In this document: positions 18,478-25,838 of the stretch, piece after piece | Layout: each line of letters opens with the position of its first letter | Numbering within the stretch: the stretch's first letter is position 1 | DNA from: Anaerolineaceae bacterium UBA4890 | Lineage (GTDB): Bacteria > Chloroflexota > Anaerolineae > Anaerolineales > Anaerolineaceae | Direction of reading: 5' to 3' | DNA length: 37,776 nt | Assembly (NCBI GenBank): GCA_002399085.1 | Contig: DHCY01000002.1 | Span: forward strand, 1-37,776 | Position numbers and translations under genes: made by a program | Notes under the pieces: generated by a model | The model's input: only the letters and a program-made list of their open reading frames with translations | What the model was told of the DNA's origin: nothing | The model's database searches: none

Positions 18478-19639
18478 TTTACGCATTCTGCAGCTCATCA
18501 AGGGTCTTGACATTGGCGGCGTGAATGGCGGAGCTGAGCGCTTTAGCATTGACTTGAGCAAGCAGTTGAAAAACTTCGGTTATAAGGTTGACCTGTGTGC
18601 CTTCTACAAAATGAATACACCTGCCGAAGCTGATTGGCTCATGCGACTACAGGAGAAAGATCAGGAGGTGTTTTTTGCAACTGCCTGGGCTGGTCCCAAT
18701 AATCTGGGCAATTTCATTGCTGGATGCAAGGCATTGCGAGAATATGCGGAACGCGAAAAGCCTGTCGTCCTCCACAGCCACTTTCAACAAGGCACCTACG
18801 CAGCCATTTGGTTGAAGAAAAAGCTAAAGATCCCTGTGGTTGTGCGAACAACCCACAATGTTCTCGAATGGGAACCTGGTTTTTTGGGCAGAGTCAAGGA
18901 AGTGATTTCTGACTTTGTTTATCCGCGCCAGCTGGACGCAGAAGTGGGCGTTTCCAAGGCGATTGTTGAACAGCTTTCTATTCGATACCCAACCCATAGT
19001 AAAAAAGTGCGCCCAATTTTGGCATACAACGGAATTTTGTTACCATCAGTCGATAACACATCATCGGTAACCCGAAATGCAGAAAACGGCTTCACTATTG
19101 GCACCGTTGGCAGATTAGCGGAACAAAAAGGATACACATATTTACTGGCTGCCATACCCAGTATTTTAGAACACCACCCGCAAACCAGGTTGATATTCCT
19201 GGGGGATGGCGAGTTGCGTTCTCAGTTGGAAGCGCAAACCAGGCAGCTCGGTCTACAAACTCACGTTGAATTTGCCGGGCAGGTAGACGACGTATTGGCA
19301 AGGCTGCCGCTGTTTGACCTGTTTGTATCCTCTTCCCTTTGGGAAGGTTTGCCCACGGTTATCATGGAAGCCATGGCAGTCGGACTGCCGGTGATTGCTA
19401 CAGACATTCCCGGTACGCGAGAGATGATTTCTGACACTATAAATGGCAGGCTGGTTCCACCCGGAGATCCTGTTGCATTGGCAGATGCGATTACAGGAAT
19501 GATCGAGAACCCGCAAATGCGGCAAGATTTTGGCAAAGCGGGGAAAAAATCGGTAAAAAAATTCTCAATCGAAGAGATTGCCAAAACCTATCTAGAATTA
19601 TATGAAAGCCTATTGGCGGGACCTGGGAAAAATGACTGA
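18470..19639 (+). CDS. Family 4 glycosyltransferase, tandem copy A
   Basis: GT-B fold glycosyltransferase of 389 residues. The N-terminus has RILQLIKGLDIGG and GGAERFSIDLSKQL, typical of GT4 acceptor-side domains. The C-terminal donor domain has GTVGRLAEQKGYTYLL, LIFLGDGELR and the EGLPTVIMEAMAVGLPVIATD segment with the paired glutamates. It is a clear paralog of the next gene, sharing the QLIKGLDIG start, HSHFQ/NSHFQ, EVGVSKAIV/QVGVSENIV and the donor domain. Overlap with the previous gene is 8 bp (ATGGCTGA). Confidence 0.9.
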   Translation: MADLRILQLIKGLDIGGVNGGAERFSIDLSKQLKNFGYKVDLCAFYKMNTPAEADWLMRLQEKDQEVFFATAWAGPNNLGNFIAGCKALREYAEREKPVVLHSHFQQGTYAAIWLKKKLKIPVVVRTTHNVLEWEPGFLGRVKEVISDFVYPRQLDAEVGVSKAIVEQLSIRYPTHSKKVRPILAYNGILLPSVDNTSSVTRNAENGFTIGTVGRLAEQKGYTYLLAAIPSILEHHPQTRLIFLGDGELRSQLEAQTRQLGLQTHVEFAGQVDDVLARLPLFDLFVSSSLWEGLPTVIMEAMAVGLPVIATDIPGTREMISDTINGRLVPPGDPVALADAITGMIENPQMRQDFGKAGKKSVKKFSIEEIAKTYLELYESLLAGPGKND

Positions 19640-20795
19640 CGTACAAATTCGTGTGGTTCAATTGATCAAGGGTCTCGATATCGGCAATCGCAGTGGCGGG
19701 AGTGATAAGTTCGGTCTCGAATTGACCAAAGCCTTGAAACGTCAAGGCATTCCGGTTTACCTTGCCAGCTTGAATCGCTTTGATACTGAAATTGAGAAGC
19801 AAAATTTGTCTGATTTGACCAGCCTTTCCATCCCGGTCGCCTTTATTGATGGGAAAAACGCGCTTGCAAAAATAAACTCTCCCCAATTGGCGGATTATTG
19901 CATTCGAAACGGGATTAACGTGATCAATTCTCATTTTCAGGTGGGCACACTGGCTGCCATCAGGGCAAAAAGATTTGGGTACAGAGGCAAAGTAGCGCGG
20001 ACAGCGCATATCGACAAGGAGTGGGGCGATGGCGCACTTGCCTGGCTGATGCGGCAGGTTTTCACTAAACGGGTTTTCCCTCAAAAAACAGACCTGCAGG
20101 TCGGGGTTTCTGAAAACATTGTCAAGACCGTCAATGCTTACCCTGGTACTCGACACAGTGGGAGAAAAGCCATTGTGATCCACAATGGCATCCTGGATAG
20201 TTGGTTTGAGCCAGCCCCTGAGAAAAAGTTTCCCAGCAACGCCCGCAAAATCATCGGAGCAATCGGACTCCTCATTGAACGCAAAGGCTACCACTACCTT
20301 ATCGCAGCCATGCCCACGGTTCTGGCACACTACCCGCAGTGTGAATTAATAATTGCCGGTGAAGGACCATATCGCTCTGTACTCGAGCAACAAATATCTG
20401 AACAGGGATTACAGGATAATGTCAGGCTGCTCGGCAATCAACCAGACCCTCGCTTGTGGCTGGAACAGATGGACCTTTTTGTTCTGCCATCATTGATTGA
20501 GGGTTTACCAACGGTGATCATCGAAAGTATGGCAAGGGGTGTGCCGGTGATTGCCAGCGATATCCCGGGTAATAATGAGTTGGTTACTGATGGAGACACG
20601 GGCTGGTTATTCAAGTCAGGATCAGTGGAAGAACTGACCGAGTCGATATTGAAGGCTTTCGCTGACCCCCCGCGATATGAAAAATTTAGTGCCCAGGCTT
20701 ACAGCTGGGCACGCAAATTGACAATTGAAAATGCTGCAAAAGGATATGCGGCGCTTTACGAACAACTCTTTAAAGATCAGGATCGAAGTCTGTAA
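19632..20795 (+). CDS. Family 4 glycosyltransferase, tandem copy B
   Basis: GT-B fold glycosyltransferase of 387 residues from ATG 19632, paralogous to copy A. It has RVVQLIKGLDIGN, HFQVGTLAAIRAKRF, GAIGLLIERKGYHYL, LIIAGEGPYRS and EGLPTVIIESMARGVPVIASD. The longer in-frame start at 19602 lies deep inside copy A, whereas 19632 reproduces the same 8-bp stop/start overlap (ATGACTGA) seen at the front of copy A. It is the last gene of the run, and its 3' end overlaps the convergent lipoprotein gene by 26 bp. Confidence 0.89.
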   Translation: MTDVQIRVVQLIKGLDIGNRSGGSDKFGLELTKALKRQGIPVYLASLNRFDTEIEKQNLSDLTSLSIPVAFIDGKNALAKINSPQLADYCIRNGINVINSHFQVGTLAAIRAKRFGYRGKVARTAHIDKEWGDGALAWLMRQVFTKRVFPQKTDLQVGVSENIVKTVNAYPGTRHSGRKAIVIHNGILDSWFEPAPEKKFPSNARKIIGAIGLLIERKGYHYLIAAMPTVLAHYPQCELIIAGEGPYRSVLEQQISEQGLQDNVRLLGNQPDPRLWLEQMDLFVLPSLIEGLPTVIIESMARGVPVIASDIPGNNELVTDGDTGWLFKSGSVEELTESILKAFADPPRYEKFSAQAYSWARKLTIENAAKGYAALYEQLFKDQDRSL

Positions 20796-21285
20796 CAACC
20801 TCACCCAGGTCTAAGGCTTCTCCGGCAACTGGCGACAAAACCATGGCTTTCTCATCTTCACCGGCATAGATGATGTAATTCTCTTCAGGATTTCCGATGA
20901 TAAAAACATAATCATTCACAGCGATTTCGGCTGTACAAAAGTAGCCGTCTTTATCGGTCATCGCGCTGGGACTTGAAGAAGTATCCAACACAAAGGCGCC
21001 ACCCTCAGAACCAGACTCTCCATAATATACCTCGGCTAAGCGAATATTTAAATTTTCAAGCGGTGAACCGTTCGGGCGGACAATGCGCCCACAAACCGCT
21101 GTCTTGTCAGCCGCCGGAGAGATCACTACCGGCAGGTGATATTCAATGGATGTTGGGGTGGCAAGGACTTGCTCAGTTGTCGGTGCCTGGGTTGGGGTGA
21201 CCTCGGTCAGAGGCTGACAACCTGACAAAAAAACCAGAACAACGGTCAAAATCAGGGGGAAAAGGGGTGTGTAATTCTTTTTCAT
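20770..21285 (-). CDS. Small lipoprotein with a Ser/Thr/Pro linker
   Basis: A 171-residue predicted lipoprotein. From ATG 21285 it has a signal peptide (KKNYTPLFPLILTVVLVF) and lipobox LSGC, followed by a TP-rich linker. The rest resembles a carboxypeptidase-regulatory/transthyretin-like beta sandwich: CGRIVRPNGSPLENLNIRL, then TDKDGYFCTAEI, a pattern common in surface adhesion or sugar-binding modules. Function is unknown. The upstream in-frame extension to 21342 does not look like a signal peptide, so I chose the internal start. The gene is convergent to, and overlaps, the GT4 copy B gene, and is divergent from the repetitive secreted protein. Confidence 0.75.
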   Translation of the reverse strand: MKKNYTPLFPLILTVVLVFLSGCQPLTEVTPTQAPTTEQVLATPTSIEYHLPVVISPAADKTAVCGRIVRPNGSPLENLNIRLAEVYYGESGSEGGAFVLDTSSSPSAMTDKDGYFCTAEIAVNDYVFIIGNPEENYIIYAGEDEKAMVLSPVAGEALDLGEVVTDFDPDL

Positions 21286-21382
21286 TAGTTCAAAATTCCA
21301 TTTCACGGTCAAGTTTCGGCAAAATCGTTTCACCTGGATCATAGTAACCCTGCATTCGATTTAAAATAATTCGAATGGGTTA

Positions 21383-21410
21383 TTGTCTTTTGCCAGGGAA
21401 AGTCTAAAAT
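21383..21410 (+). promoter_or_regulatory. Sigma70-like promoter candidate of the repetitive secreted protein
   Basis: TTGTCT and TAAAAT are separated by 16 bp. Transcription would begin near 21417, giving a leader of about 33 nt that includes the AGGAG at 21438-21442, spaced 7 nt from the ATG. Low-complexity AT sequence makes a chance match possible. Confidence 0.4.
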
Positions 21411-21449
21411 AACATCGTAAGCACATTATATCTTAACAGGAGAAGTAAA

Positions 21450-22826
21450 ATGAAATTCAAGTTAGCTAGTGTAGTTTTAGTCCTCGCCCTGCTTCTGGGA
21501 GGTGTTTTCACTTCCGCCCAGGCTGGCGCATATACCACTCAGTTTACCACTTCCGTTACCTACCAAAATGTTGGTACCGGTCCAGCAACCATTAACCTGG
21601 TTTTCTACGGTGAAGCTGATCCTAATGGTATTCCGATCACCCTGCCCGAATTAGCTCCACTCGCAGGTACTTCAATCTATGTTGGTTCAGTTGGCGACAT
21701 TGCTAACGGCTTCAAAGGCTCAGCAGTTATGTCCTCCAACCAACCGCTCGTTTCCACCCTCGTTCAGGTTCCAAAAGCTGGCAATCCGAGCGGCGTAAAA
21801 GTTCGCCCGATGTCCAATGGCTTCACCAGCGGCTCCGACTATGTGTTGGTCCCCACAGTGCTGAAGGGAACATTCGATGCCAATACCATCGTTTCAGTTC
21901 AGAACGTTGATACTGTTCCTGCTGATTTCGAACTGACCTTTGTCCCCATCTCTGGTGCTCCAATCACGGTTAACACCGTAGCCATTCCTCCCCACGCCAC
22001 CAAGTATTATGATCTCGGTGTCATGAGCGCTATCCCCGCTGGTTTCAACGGCTCCCTGCAGGTTAATTCTACTGGTCCGGTTGTCGCCTCCGCTCTTGAG
22101 CTCAAAATTGTTGCTGCCGGTGCCTATGCATTCGAAGCCGCATCAGATTTCTCGAACACTATCTACATGCCCTCAGCCCTCTGTAAATTCAACGGTGTTC
22201 AGACCTCTTCCTACGCTGTCCAGAATACAACCACTGGTGATGTTGATGTCACTGTCGCTTATGCTGGTGGCGGAACTGCTGGTCCTGTCACCCTGGCTGC
22301 TGGCGCAAAGGGATCCTTCAATGCCTGTGACGTAAATGACGATGGTTACATTGGATCAGCTGTTATCACCGCTACTGGCGACGTGGTTGCCATGGGTAAG
22401 GTTTTTGGTGGTGGTCTCTCCACAGCGTTCCTTGGCTTCAATAACGGCGCTGCAAAAGTTGCTCTGCCCTACGTTCGCTGGACCACTGACCACTATTTTG
22501 ATGGCACTCGCCAACGTTCCTACATCGCTATCCAGAACGTCGGTGCCGCACTGGGCGCTGGTACTGTCACTGTAAAATACTATGACAAAGCTGGTGTTCT
22601 GGTTGGAACTGACACCCTCGGTGCTATCCCCGCCGGTGGCAAAGTCAACTCCAACGCTGGTGTTGTAGGTGCTGCTGAATTCGGTTACTACACCGATGGT
22701 ACTTTTGGTGGCTCCGCTGTGATTGAAGGACCTGCTGGTTCTCAACTGGCAGTGATCGTCCGTGTCCAATCCCGTGCCGGCGCTACAACAGTCGCTGAAG
22801 ACTACTCCGGTATTGTGATTCAATAA
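21450..22826 (+). CDS. Secreted protein of four beta-rich repeats, probably surface-located
   Basis: A 458-residue exported protein with a signal peptide ending about AQA (residue 25). The mature part is four divergent repeats at about 28-108, 131-222, 238-320 and 338-440. Each contains a QN motif (39, 151, 258, 362), a following beta strand with Y/F-rich ends, then a loop and GSAV or GSLQV (about 90, 201, 302, 421). The protein is rich in Gly, Ala, Thr and Val with few charged residues, as in abundant surface or S-layer-like proteins. The strong RBS, promoter candidate and intrinsic terminator suggest a single, well expressed gene. I do not recognise a named family and no catalytic motif is visible. 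Confidence 0.8.
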   Translation: MKFKLASVVLVLALLLGGVFTSAQAGAYTTQFTTSVTYQNVGTGPATINLVFYGEADPNGIPITLPELAPLAGTSIYVGSVGDIANGFKGSAVMSSNQPLVSTLVQVPKAGNPSGVKVRPMSNGFTSGSDYVLVPTVLKGTFDANTIVSVQNVDTVPADFELTFVPISGAPITVNTVAIPPHATKYYDLGVMSAIPAGFNGSLQVNSTGPVVASALELKIVAAGAYAFEAASDFSNTIYMPSALCKFNGVQTSSYAVQNTTTGDVDVTVAYAGGGTAGPVTLAAGAKGSFNACDVNDDGYIGSAVITATGDVVAMGKVFGGGLSTAFLGFNNGAAKVALPYVRWTTDHYFDGTRQRSYIAIQNVGAALGAGTVTVKYYDKAGVLVGTDTLGAIPAGGKVNSNAGVVGAAEFGYYTDGTFGGSAVIEGPAGSQLAVIVRVQSRAGATTVAEDYSGIVIQ

Positions 22827-22844
22827 GCTTACAAGCAAGTAATT

Positions 22845-22873
22845 GAGGAGGCCGAGAGGCCTCCTCTTTTTTT
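22845..22873 (+). terminator. Intrinsic terminator
   Basis: A perfect 9-bp stem, GAGGAGGCC and GGCCTCCTC, with loop GAGA is followed by seven T residues. It starts 19 bp after the stop of the repetitive secreted protein. This is the strongest terminator in the window. Confidence 0.95.
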
Positions 22874-23146
22874 AATACATATTTATTGAACAAGCCTAAG
22901 TCGCGAATATGCAAAAGCACAGATCATTGCAAGGGAGCCTAGCGACTGTGGCAATCCACTTTTATTGTTTTCTGCCTTTCACACATAGCGTTCAAACGCC
23001 ATGCACCGGGATAGCATGGCAACCATCCCCTGCATTTGGTGAGAGATTGTTCTGGTTCCCAATAACAGTTGGAATTGGAACAGAACGGCATGCCAGTCGT
23101 CCTCCAAACACACTAAGCGAGCACTTCGCTTACTTCACAATGAGTA
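22874..23146. other. Hairpin-rich non-coding stretch
   Basis: No credible gene lies here. It holds a short GCAAT/ATTGC inverted pair (22926-22955) and GCGT-TCAA-ACGC (22988-22999). Next is a perfect 7-bp stem GCCATGC/GCATGGC (22998-23020), which overlaps the previous hairpin. A longer stem with two bulges follows (23049-23086), then TAAGCGA/TCGCTTA (23114-23132). The last hairpin is 15 bp beyond the convergent LuxR/Kelch stop and lacks a U-run. See findings. Confidence 0.45.
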
Positions 23147-24463
23147 TTATTCGTTGATTACGTTAGGAATGGAGATCGTATAGATTACGCGGTACTTCAC
23201 CGCCATATTAGCCGGGTTTCCTTCGGCATCTACACCGCCAAAGATATATAAAGACCCTTCCGGGCTGACCACGCTGCGAACCTGGCTGGGGAGTTGTTGA
23301 TCTTTATTAAGCAGAATTTCAGACCATTTCTGCGTCCCGTGCGAGAATTGCCAGATTCTGTCACTCCCGATCACAAACATCTGGTCAGAAAGGCTGGTGC
23401 TGCTGCAAAACCCACAGTCAAAGGGCAGATTGTTTTTCTTCTGCCATTCACTGCCATCATCCAAAGCAAAACTGGGTTGATAAGCTTCATTACTCGCGAA
23501 TACTTTTTCACCATCGCTGCCACCAACAACGGCAATTGCTCCGCCCAAGACTGTCGCGCTTGCGTTCATCCTGGCTGTGGGCATGAGTGCACATGGGAAC
23601 CATTCGTCCAGAGAAGGATCATAACGGAAAACTTTGCCGGTCACAGTCTTGCCATCCCAGCCGCCGAATAGAAATAACTGTCCTTCAAAAGTTGTCAGGG
23701 CGTAATTGCTGATTTTTTCGGGAAGAGAGGCTTGTACTTCCCACTTGTTTTCACTTAGATTAAATACTTCCAAAACATCCGTCAGGGAACCATCACTCAG
23801 TTTGCCACCGGGAACATAAATTGAACCCCGCAGCAAAACCGCATCGAAATCTGAAACAGCAGTTGGTTTTTCGGGTAATGTCTCCCATGCGTCAGAATCA
23901 ATCAGATATCTCTGGGTTAGAGCGAGTGTGTCATCGCCAGATTTTCCACCGATGATATAAATTTCATTCTCATTAATCACCGCTGCGAACCCAATGCGGG
24001 GGGGTGACATGGGTTGAATGGCTTCCATCCGGTTCTGGTTGAGGGCTTCGACGAATGGATTTGGGGTCGGCGTGGTTCTAAAAAATGACAATGATGGTAC
24101 GGTTGCCTGGGTGATTACAAACAAAATCAAAAACCCTGCCAAAATAATCCACCAATACGTCTTAAACCAGTGGGGTTGTTCGATTTGCTTATCTTCTGAA
24201 GCAATCTCTGGCACAACAGAAACGACCTCTTCTTGCACCTGCGCAGGTCCGGCAGGCGATTCGACAATCCCATTCTCAATAGCATAGAGAGTCGCCTCAG
24301 TCCGGGAGGACACCCCAATCTTCTGGAAAATATTGGAAACGTGAACCTTAACGGTATTAACGCTGATAAAAAGGTCAGCAGCAATCTCCTTATTTGCCTT
24401 GCCTTCAGCAATCAGGGCAAGGATTTCGGTTTCGCGTGTGGTCAGTGATGTGTTTTCTGTCAT
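23147..24463 (-). CDS. Membrane-tethered LuxR-type regulator with extracytoplasmic Kelch propeller
   Basis: A 438-residue one-component regulator. Residues 5-65 are a LuxR/GerE helix-turn-helix (LTTRETEILALIAEGKANKE, VNTVKVHVSNIFQKIGV). A linker leads to one transmembrane helix at about 103-122 and a short TPTP linker. The rest is five or six Kelch blades (ENEIYIIGGKSG, GSIYVPGGK, GQLFLFGGWDG, GAIAVVGGSDG, GSLYIFGGVDA). DNA binding must be cytoplasmic and the propeller outside. A CGFC motif (C350, C353) lies in a blade. Unlike classical LuxR regulators, the HTH is N-terminal and no receiver domain is present. The start has AGGAT about 5 nt upstream. Signal and target genes are unknown; direct autoregulation is suggested by a palindrome around its own -10. 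Confidence 0.88.
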   Translation of the reverse strand: MTENTSLTTRETEILALIAEGKANKEIAADLFISVNTVKVHVSNIFQKIGVSSRTEATLYAIENGIVESPAGPAQVQEEVVSVVPEIASEDKQIEQPHWFKTYWWIILAGFLILFVITQATVPSLSFFRTTPTPNPFVEALNQNRMEAIQPMSPPRIGFAAVINENEIYIIGGKSGDDTLALTQRYLIDSDAWETLPEKPTAVSDFDAVLLRGSIYVPGGKLSDGSLTDVLEVFNLSENKWEVQASLPEKISNYALTTFEGQLFLFGGWDGKTVTGKVFRYDPSLDEWFPCALMPTARMNASATVLGGAIAVVGGSDGEKVFASNEAYQPSFALDDGSEWQKKNNLPFDCGFCSSTSLSDQMFVIGSDRIWQFSHGTQKWSEILLNKDQQLPSQVRSVVSPEGSLYIFGGVDAEGNPANMAVKYRVIYTISIPNVINE

Positions 24464-24474
24464 AGAACATCCTA

Positions 24475-24492
24475 CCCCTTATTATAAAGGGG
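24475..24492 (-). promoter_or_regulatory. -10 element inside a palindrome upstream of the LuxR/Kelch gene
   Basis: On the minus strand TATAAT (24481-24486) is exactly the spacer of the palindrome CCCCTT-ATTATA-AAGGGG. Transcription would begin about 10 nt before the start codon region. A dyad covering the -10 is a classic repressor or autoregulator site, but no binding protein is shown. Confidence 0.5.
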
Positions 24493-24530
24493 AAACCAGA
24501 CAGGAAACCTGACGCAATTTCTTTTCAACC

Positions 24531-25664
24531 CTACTTTGTAGAATTCTTATAAATTGGGAACAAGATGATGTTATACGGTAAACTTTTTACCCCATTCCCG
24601 CTAACGTAATATCTTTGCCCCTGACCACCGTACCACCTGGCTTCAGATTCAAGCCGAGGTCGTCCACCCTGGGTACCGGCATCCCAATTAATATTCACAT
24701 CCCTGAAAGTGATGTCAACTGCTCTGCCAAAACAATAATACTTGCAGTCATTCAGTGTTGCCTTCTCTACAACCATAAAATGAAGGTGATGTCCGGTGCT
24801 CACGCCAGTATCATCAGCTTTGCCAAGGATACGTCCCTGGCTCACATAAACGCCCTTCGTTTTCAGAGCTGACGGGATGCTGCCCTGGGCAAGGTGCAGG
24901 TAGATCTGGTAAGTCCAGGGCGAGGTGGTGCGGTCTTCAAGGGTGATGCTGTTGGCACAACTCGAATTGCCGTTCTTGCAGGTGTCGCGCCAATGGTAGA
25001 CGTAGCCGCCTTTGGATGCTGCGATATCAAACATACCGCCGTCGGCAAAATCGAAGGCATGGTTACAGTAGTATTTGGGGTTACAGGACGTATGAGCAAC
25101 TGACCAGGTCAGCCGCTTTTCCAGCCCACCTTCCCAGGGAAGCAGATAGCCCCCATAAATCGGACCAGCAGGACCGGCTTTTGGGTCAGCCTCCGGGAAA
25201 AAGCGCGAGGCGATTTCACTATCTTTGAAGGCAGACTCCATGAAGATCAGGCTGAAGTCTTCGTCGGTCACGAGGTGGAGCTGCCATAGCTGTTCGTTCG
25301 GCTCCCAAATTGCGAGCACGATTTCAGGTTCACGGGCGATCACTTCGCCGTCCCCCTCTTCGCTTTCCGCCATCCACAGTAATGCCTGGGTGTAGTCTTC
25401 GTTGAACTGGACTTCATCCAAAGACCAGCCGCTGTGACCGACACCGGAAGCCAGTGCTGGCAGTTGGGTATAAAGCAGCACTTCTAAAGCGCTTTGGCTG
25501 CCTGGATCAGGAGTCTCCGGGCTCTTTGGGCTGGCATCCGGATTCTTTTGAAAAATCAGGACCAGTGCCAGAATCAGGAGCGCCAAAGTGGGTATCCAAA
25601 TCTTGAAAGCCTGGCTCTTACGCGGTCGGGGCTCTTCATTAGGGGTGTAGGTTTGATTGCTCAT
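24531..25664 (-). CDS. Membrane-anchored M23-like metallopeptidase
   Basis: A 377-residue protein from ATG 25664, with one N-terminal transmembrane segment (about 21-38) after a basic, proline-rich N-terminus. A domain of about 110 residues of unknown fold follows. The C-terminal half resembles an M23/LytM peptidoglycan peptidase: NHAFDFADGG (H202, D205), YLHLAQG (H257), an SQG turn and HHLHF (H293, H295). The first motif has only two residues between His and Asp, one fewer than the usual HxxxD, so activity is uncertain. A cysteine-rich insert (CNPKYYC, CKNGNSSC, CKYYC) suggests disulfides outside the cell. The in-frame extension to 25808 shows no signal peptide and was not used. Confidence 0.75.
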   Translation of the reverse strand: MSNQTYTPNEEPRPRKSQAFKIWIPTLALLILALVLIFQKNPDASPKSPETPDPGSQSALEVLLYTQLPALASGVGHSGWSLDEVQFNEDYTQALLWMAESEEGDGEVIAREPEIVLAIWEPNEQLWQLHLVTDEDFSLIFMESAFKDSEIASRFFPEADPKAGPAGPIYGGYLLPWEGGLEKRLTWSVAHTSCNPKYYCNHAFDFADGGMFDIAASKGGYVYHWRDTCKNGNSSCANSITLEDRTTSPWTYQIYLHLAQGSIPSALKTKGVYVSQGRILGKADDTGVSTGHHLHFMVVEKATLNDCKYYCFGRAVDITFRDVNINWDAGTQGGRPRLESEARWYGGQGQRYYVSGNGVKSLPYNIILFPIYKNSTK

Positions 25665-25838
25665 AATCTGCAGCTCAGTTTCTTTAAATAGTGTCACGCA
25701 TATAGTTGCAATTCTCTTGCCAGAGGCAACGATAGCTAATAGCTCATAGCAGGCAGGTCGGGAACGAGGTGAGAAGATCCCGCCAATTACATACAAAGAA
25801 AACCACAAAAGTGCCAGTCATCGTAAAATTGATGTCAA

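Noticed and set aside
19491..20330. A 279-codon minus-strand frame opposite the GT4 copies
   Set aside because: It is antisense to well recognised GT4 genes, and no domain is visible.
22926..22955. A tRNA-like or riboswitch structure in the gap after the secreted protein
   Set aside because: The pairing stems do not form a cloverleaf, and there is no conserved riboswitch core that I recognise. It is left as a generic hairpin cluster.
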